A DNA stretch of 64,000 bases. Origin: Enteractinococcus coprophilus (GTDB lineage: Bacteria; Actinomycetota; Actinomycetes; Actinomycetales; Micrococcaceae). This document shows, piece after piece, positions 61,946 to 64,000 of the stretch. The stretch is from positions 620,001 through 684,000 of the forward strand of contig NZ_VFOU01000001.1 of the NCBI RefSeq assembly GCF_006716305.1, in the 5' to 3' direction. The position numbers and the translations under genes were made by a program. Below the pieces are notes generated by a model that saw only the letters and a program-made list of their open reading frames with translations, was not told the origin of the DNA and did not search any database. Every line of letters begins with the position of its first letter. The stretch's first letter is position 1.

Positions 61946-63307
61946 ATGAGCGTTTCATCGACAAGTGCAGCAACTACTCCAACCGTTGCACACCTGACTC
62001 CGGCACAAAAGCGCAAAGAGTCGCGCCGGGTGATCCTGTCCAGCTACCTGGGCTCGTCCATCGAGTTCTACGACTTTTTGCTCTATGCCTCCGCATCAGC
62101 ATTAGTCTTCCCAACCGTCTTCTTTGCCAACCTCGATCCGCTGGCCGGCACTATCGCCTCTTACGGAACATTTGCCGCCGGCTATCTTGCTCGCCCCCTG
62201 GGCGGGGCAATCTTCGGGCACTTCGGTGACAAACTGGGCCGCAAGAAAATGCTCGTGCTGTCGATGTTCATCATGGGCATTGCCTCGACGTTGATCGGAC
62301 TGGTGCCCGGCTCGGCAACCATCGGCTCCTGGGGTGCCATCATCTTGATCGGCCTGCGCATGTGTCAGGGTATTGCCGTCGGTGGCGAATGGGGCGGCGC
62401 AGCCCTGATGGCACTCGAGCACTCCGAGAAAGGCCGCCGCGGCTTCGCTGCCTCTTTCACGAACGCCGGTGCCCCAACCGGTGCCGCCCTGGGAACCTTC
62501 ATCCTCGGTACTACCGCAGCGGTCCTACCGCAGGAAGATTTTATATCCTGGGGCTGGCGTATCCCCTTCTTGTTGTCGTTTATCCTGCTCATCATCGGCA
62601 TGATCGTGCGCTCCCGTATTTCTGAATCACCCATTTTCCTCGCTGCTCTGGAGAAGGAAAAACACAACAAAACACAGGAAAAGAAAAAGCTACCGATCGT
62701 GGAGGTCTTGCGTCGTCCTCGCGCACTGATTCTCACCATGCTGGCAGGTGCCTCCGGTTTCGCTCTACAGGTTCTGCTATCGACCTTCTCGGTTGGTTAT
62801 GCAACCGAATACGGCGCGGAGCGCTCCTCCGTGTTGTACGCATTTGCCTTGGCTTCAGTCTTCTCAGTCTTCTTCGTGGTGTTCTTCGCTCACATTTCCG
62901 ACCGCCTCGGCCGTCGTCCGGTCATGCTCACCGGACTGGTCATCTTTACCGCCTACCTGCCGGGCTTCTTCAAGATGATGGAATCCAATAACTGGTGGCT
63001 CATCTTCACTGCGTTCACCATTGCCCTAGCACTGCACGCCGTCATCTTCGGTCCGCTGGCGGCATTCATCTCGGAACAATTCGGCACCGGTTCCCGCTAC
63101 ACTGGCGCCTCCCTGGGCTACCAGTTCGCAACACTACTGGGCGCTGGCTTCACGCCGACCATTCTGGCAACACTATATGCCTCCACTGGTGGCACCTCGG
63201 TTACCCCGGTCATGATGTACCTGATGGGTTTAGCCGTCGTCTCGGGCATTGCGATCATCCTGACCCGTGAGTCCAAAGACTTCGACCTGGAAACCCAAGA
63301 AAACTAA
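61946..63307 (+). CDS. MHS family MFS transporter
   Basis: The 453-residue transporter has twelve membrane segments and the metabolite:H+ symporter pattern: LGSSIEFYDFLLYASASALVFP near the N-terminus, GHFGDKLGRKKML (about 92-104) between helices 2 and 3, and ISEQFGTGSRYTGASLGYQ near helix 11. Substrates of the family include shikimate, proline, citrate and other acids. The ATG at 61946 has GAGGAG upstream; TTGACA at 61880-61885 may be the -35. It is divergent from cstA, so the two uptake systems may respond to the same starvation signal. Confidence 0.92.
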   Translation: MSVSSTSAATTPTVAHLTPAQKRKESRRVILSSYLGSSIEFYDFLLYASASALVFPTVFFANLDPLAGTIASYGTFAAGYLARPLGGAIFGHFGDKLGRKKMLVLSMFIMGIASTLIGLVPGSATIGSWGAIILIGLRMCQGIAVGGEWGGAALMALEHSEKGRRGFAASFTNAGAPTGAALGTFILGTTAAVLPQEDFISWGWRIPFLLSFILLIIGMIVRSRISESPIFLAALEKEKHNKTQEKKKLPIVEVLRRPRALILTMLAGASGFALQVLLSTFSVGYATEYGAERSSVLYAFALASVFSVFFVVFFAHISDRLGRRPVMLTGLVIFTAYLPGFFKMMESNNWWLIFTAFTIALALHAVIFGPLAAFISEQFGTGSRYTGASLGYQFATLLGAGFTPTILATLYASTGGTSVTPVMMYLMGLAVVSGIAIILTRESKDFDLETQEN

Positions 63308-63339
63308 CCGCTCAGCAACTCCTCCTGACAGGTTCACAA

Positions 63340-63368
63340 AGACCGCCTATCAGATCGATAGGCGGTCT
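63340..63368. terminator. bidirectional terminator between the MHS transporter and DUF1801 genes
   Basis: AGACCGCCTATC (63340-63351) pairs perfectly with GATAGGCGGTCT (63357-63368) across a five-base loop. It lies between convergent genes. Confidence 0.85.
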
Positions 63369-63392
63369 ATGTTGTGGTTCTTGCAAGCGCCG

Positions 63393-63824
63393 TTAGGTAT
63401 CCGGGTACATTTCTTTGATCATGTCGAAGGAATCTTTGATGAGAAATCGCAAAATGTCTTCATCAACGTTGTCCAGTTTCGTCAGATACAGGCACGCTTT
63501 GCTGGACTTATGCGGTCCAAGTGCCGCCAGCTTTTCGGGGTGTGCTTCGGTGAAATTATTCATCAGATACACCACCAGGTTGGCTTTGCGTGGGCTAAAC
63601 CCGGCCGCTGGAGCATCGCCTTCGCGCCCTGATTCGTACACGTAGTGATAAGTCCCAAACCCGACAATACTGGGACCCCACATGACTGGTTCTTCACCGG
63701 TAACCTCCCGCATCATCTCGACCATGCGCTCAGCATCCGCGCGGCGCGTAGGACTTTCAACTTGGGCTATAAATTCATGCGGATCCACATCCGTGGGTTG
63801 CATCTTATTCGTTGTCTTCGCCAC
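63393..63824 (-). CDS. DUF1801 domain protein
   Basis: The 143-residue protein matches DUF1801: the N-terminal DPHEFIAQVESPTRRADAERMVEMM segment, MWGPSIVGFGTYHYVYESGREGD and LVVYLMNNF. The fold is small alpha/beta, close to the YdhG/YjhX-like family, with no known reaction. It is preceded by AAGGAGAATC, and converges on the MHS transporter terminator. Confidence 0.9.
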   Translation of the reverse strand: MAKTTNKMQPTDVDPHEFIAQVESPTRRADAERMVEMMREVTGEEPVMWGPSIVGFGTYHYVYESGREGDAPAAGFSPRKANLVVYLMNNFTEAHPEKLAALGPHKSSKACLYLTKLDNVDEDILRFLIKDSFDMIKEMYPDT

Positions 63825-63948
63825 GATTCTCCTTACTGGGCATTCGCTGCCTTTAGGTTACCGCCGGCACCCCGGCTGTGGAAGACCGCTGACAGTCCGA
63901 TGCTGATGCATCTACAGTAGGTGGTATCCCGGTGATGAAGGGGCGGCA

Positions 63949-64000
63949 ATGAATACGCGTGGTGCGTGGTTTATGCGGGACATCCCCGTCATACTGTGGC
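63949..64000 (+). CDS. start of an unidentified gene cut by the window edge
   Basis: An ATG at 63949 with GAAGGGGCGG just upstream opens a frame MNTRGAWFMRDIPVILW that reaches the window end. The aromatic and hydrophobic residues may start a membrane protein. Too little is visible to say more. Confidence 0.4.
   Translation, partial: MNTRGAWFMRDIPVILW

Overview
The window comes from the chromosome of an actinobacterium, most likely a member of the Micrococcales close to Micrococcaceae, with moderate-to-high GC. The evidence is the set of typical actinobacterial families (GAF-ANTAR regulator, DUF222/HNH nuclease, DUF1023 hydrolase, myo-inositol-1-phosphate synthase, GT87 glycosyltransferase, PIN-PhoH ATPase) and the order ino1 - GT87 - rpsF - ssb - rpsR - rplI - dnaB, which is also found near the replication origin of mycobacteria. 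The genus cannot be settled from the sequence alone. No rRNA, tRNA, CRISPR array, prophage or intact insertion sequence was seen.

Layout. 1-2.1 kb: end of an MFS transporter, then thiM-thiE (thiamine salvage). 2.1-8.5 kb: LysR regulator, isochorismatase-like hydrolase, aspartate dehydrogenase, a membrane protein with a DUF2236 oxygenase, LysM, Dabb and GAF-ANTAR proteins. 8.6-14 kb: an RNA uracil-methyltransferase relative that has lost its catalytic residues, a STAS-CBS protein, a GreA paralog with one catalytic acid changed, and a glutaminase-STAS-cNMP fusion. 14-23.5 kb: a fatty-acid oxidation region with acyl-CoA synthetase, acyl-CoA dehydrogenase, etfBA and, inside the etf operon, a membrane cytochrome b with four N-terminal RRxxGWQPL repeats; a divergent TetR regulator is the probable switch. 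23.5-28 kb: SAM riboswitch with metQ, a decayed copy of the tetR 3' end, and a flavohemoprotein gene between two related small membrane proteins and a Cys-containing ArsR/SufR-like regulator. 28-33 kb: an AlbA/Schlafen-type regulator and a two-gene unit (YbdK-type ligase plus an asparagine-synthase-like amidotransferase lacking its glutaminase cysteine).

33-45.5 kb is mostly housekeeping (menG, PEBP, csbD, aminotransferase, dnaB, PLP homeostasis protein, MocR regulator, cspA, HNH, rplI-rpsR-ssb-rpsF). A dense cluster of DnaA boxes lies upstream of dnaB. 45.7-49.3 kb holds a large DUF1023 hydrolase with two tandem paralogous lipoproteins and a frameshifted small gene. 49.3-59.2 kb: phoH, an oxidoreductase, a collapsed RelE-type toxin-antitoxin locus with other gene scars, an M18 aminopeptidase, GT87, ino1, a methyltransferase/flavin oxidoreductase pair under an XRE-cupin regulator, and a monooxygenase gene with an amber stop. 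59.2-64 kb: ybdD-cstA, an MHS transporter, a DUF1801 protein and the start of one more gene.

Two themes stand out: several enzymes keep their fold but lack catalytic residues (TrmA/RlmD-like, AsnB-like, GreA-like), and several genes are scarred by internal deletions, frameshifts or nonsense changes (tetR fragment, relE, M18 fragment, RHH fragment, ABM monooxygenase, 49.1 kb gene). The most novel-looking candidates are the repeat-bearing cytochrome b in the ETF operon, the DnaA-box cluster, the ligase/amidotransferase pair, and the DUF1023/lipoprotein locus.
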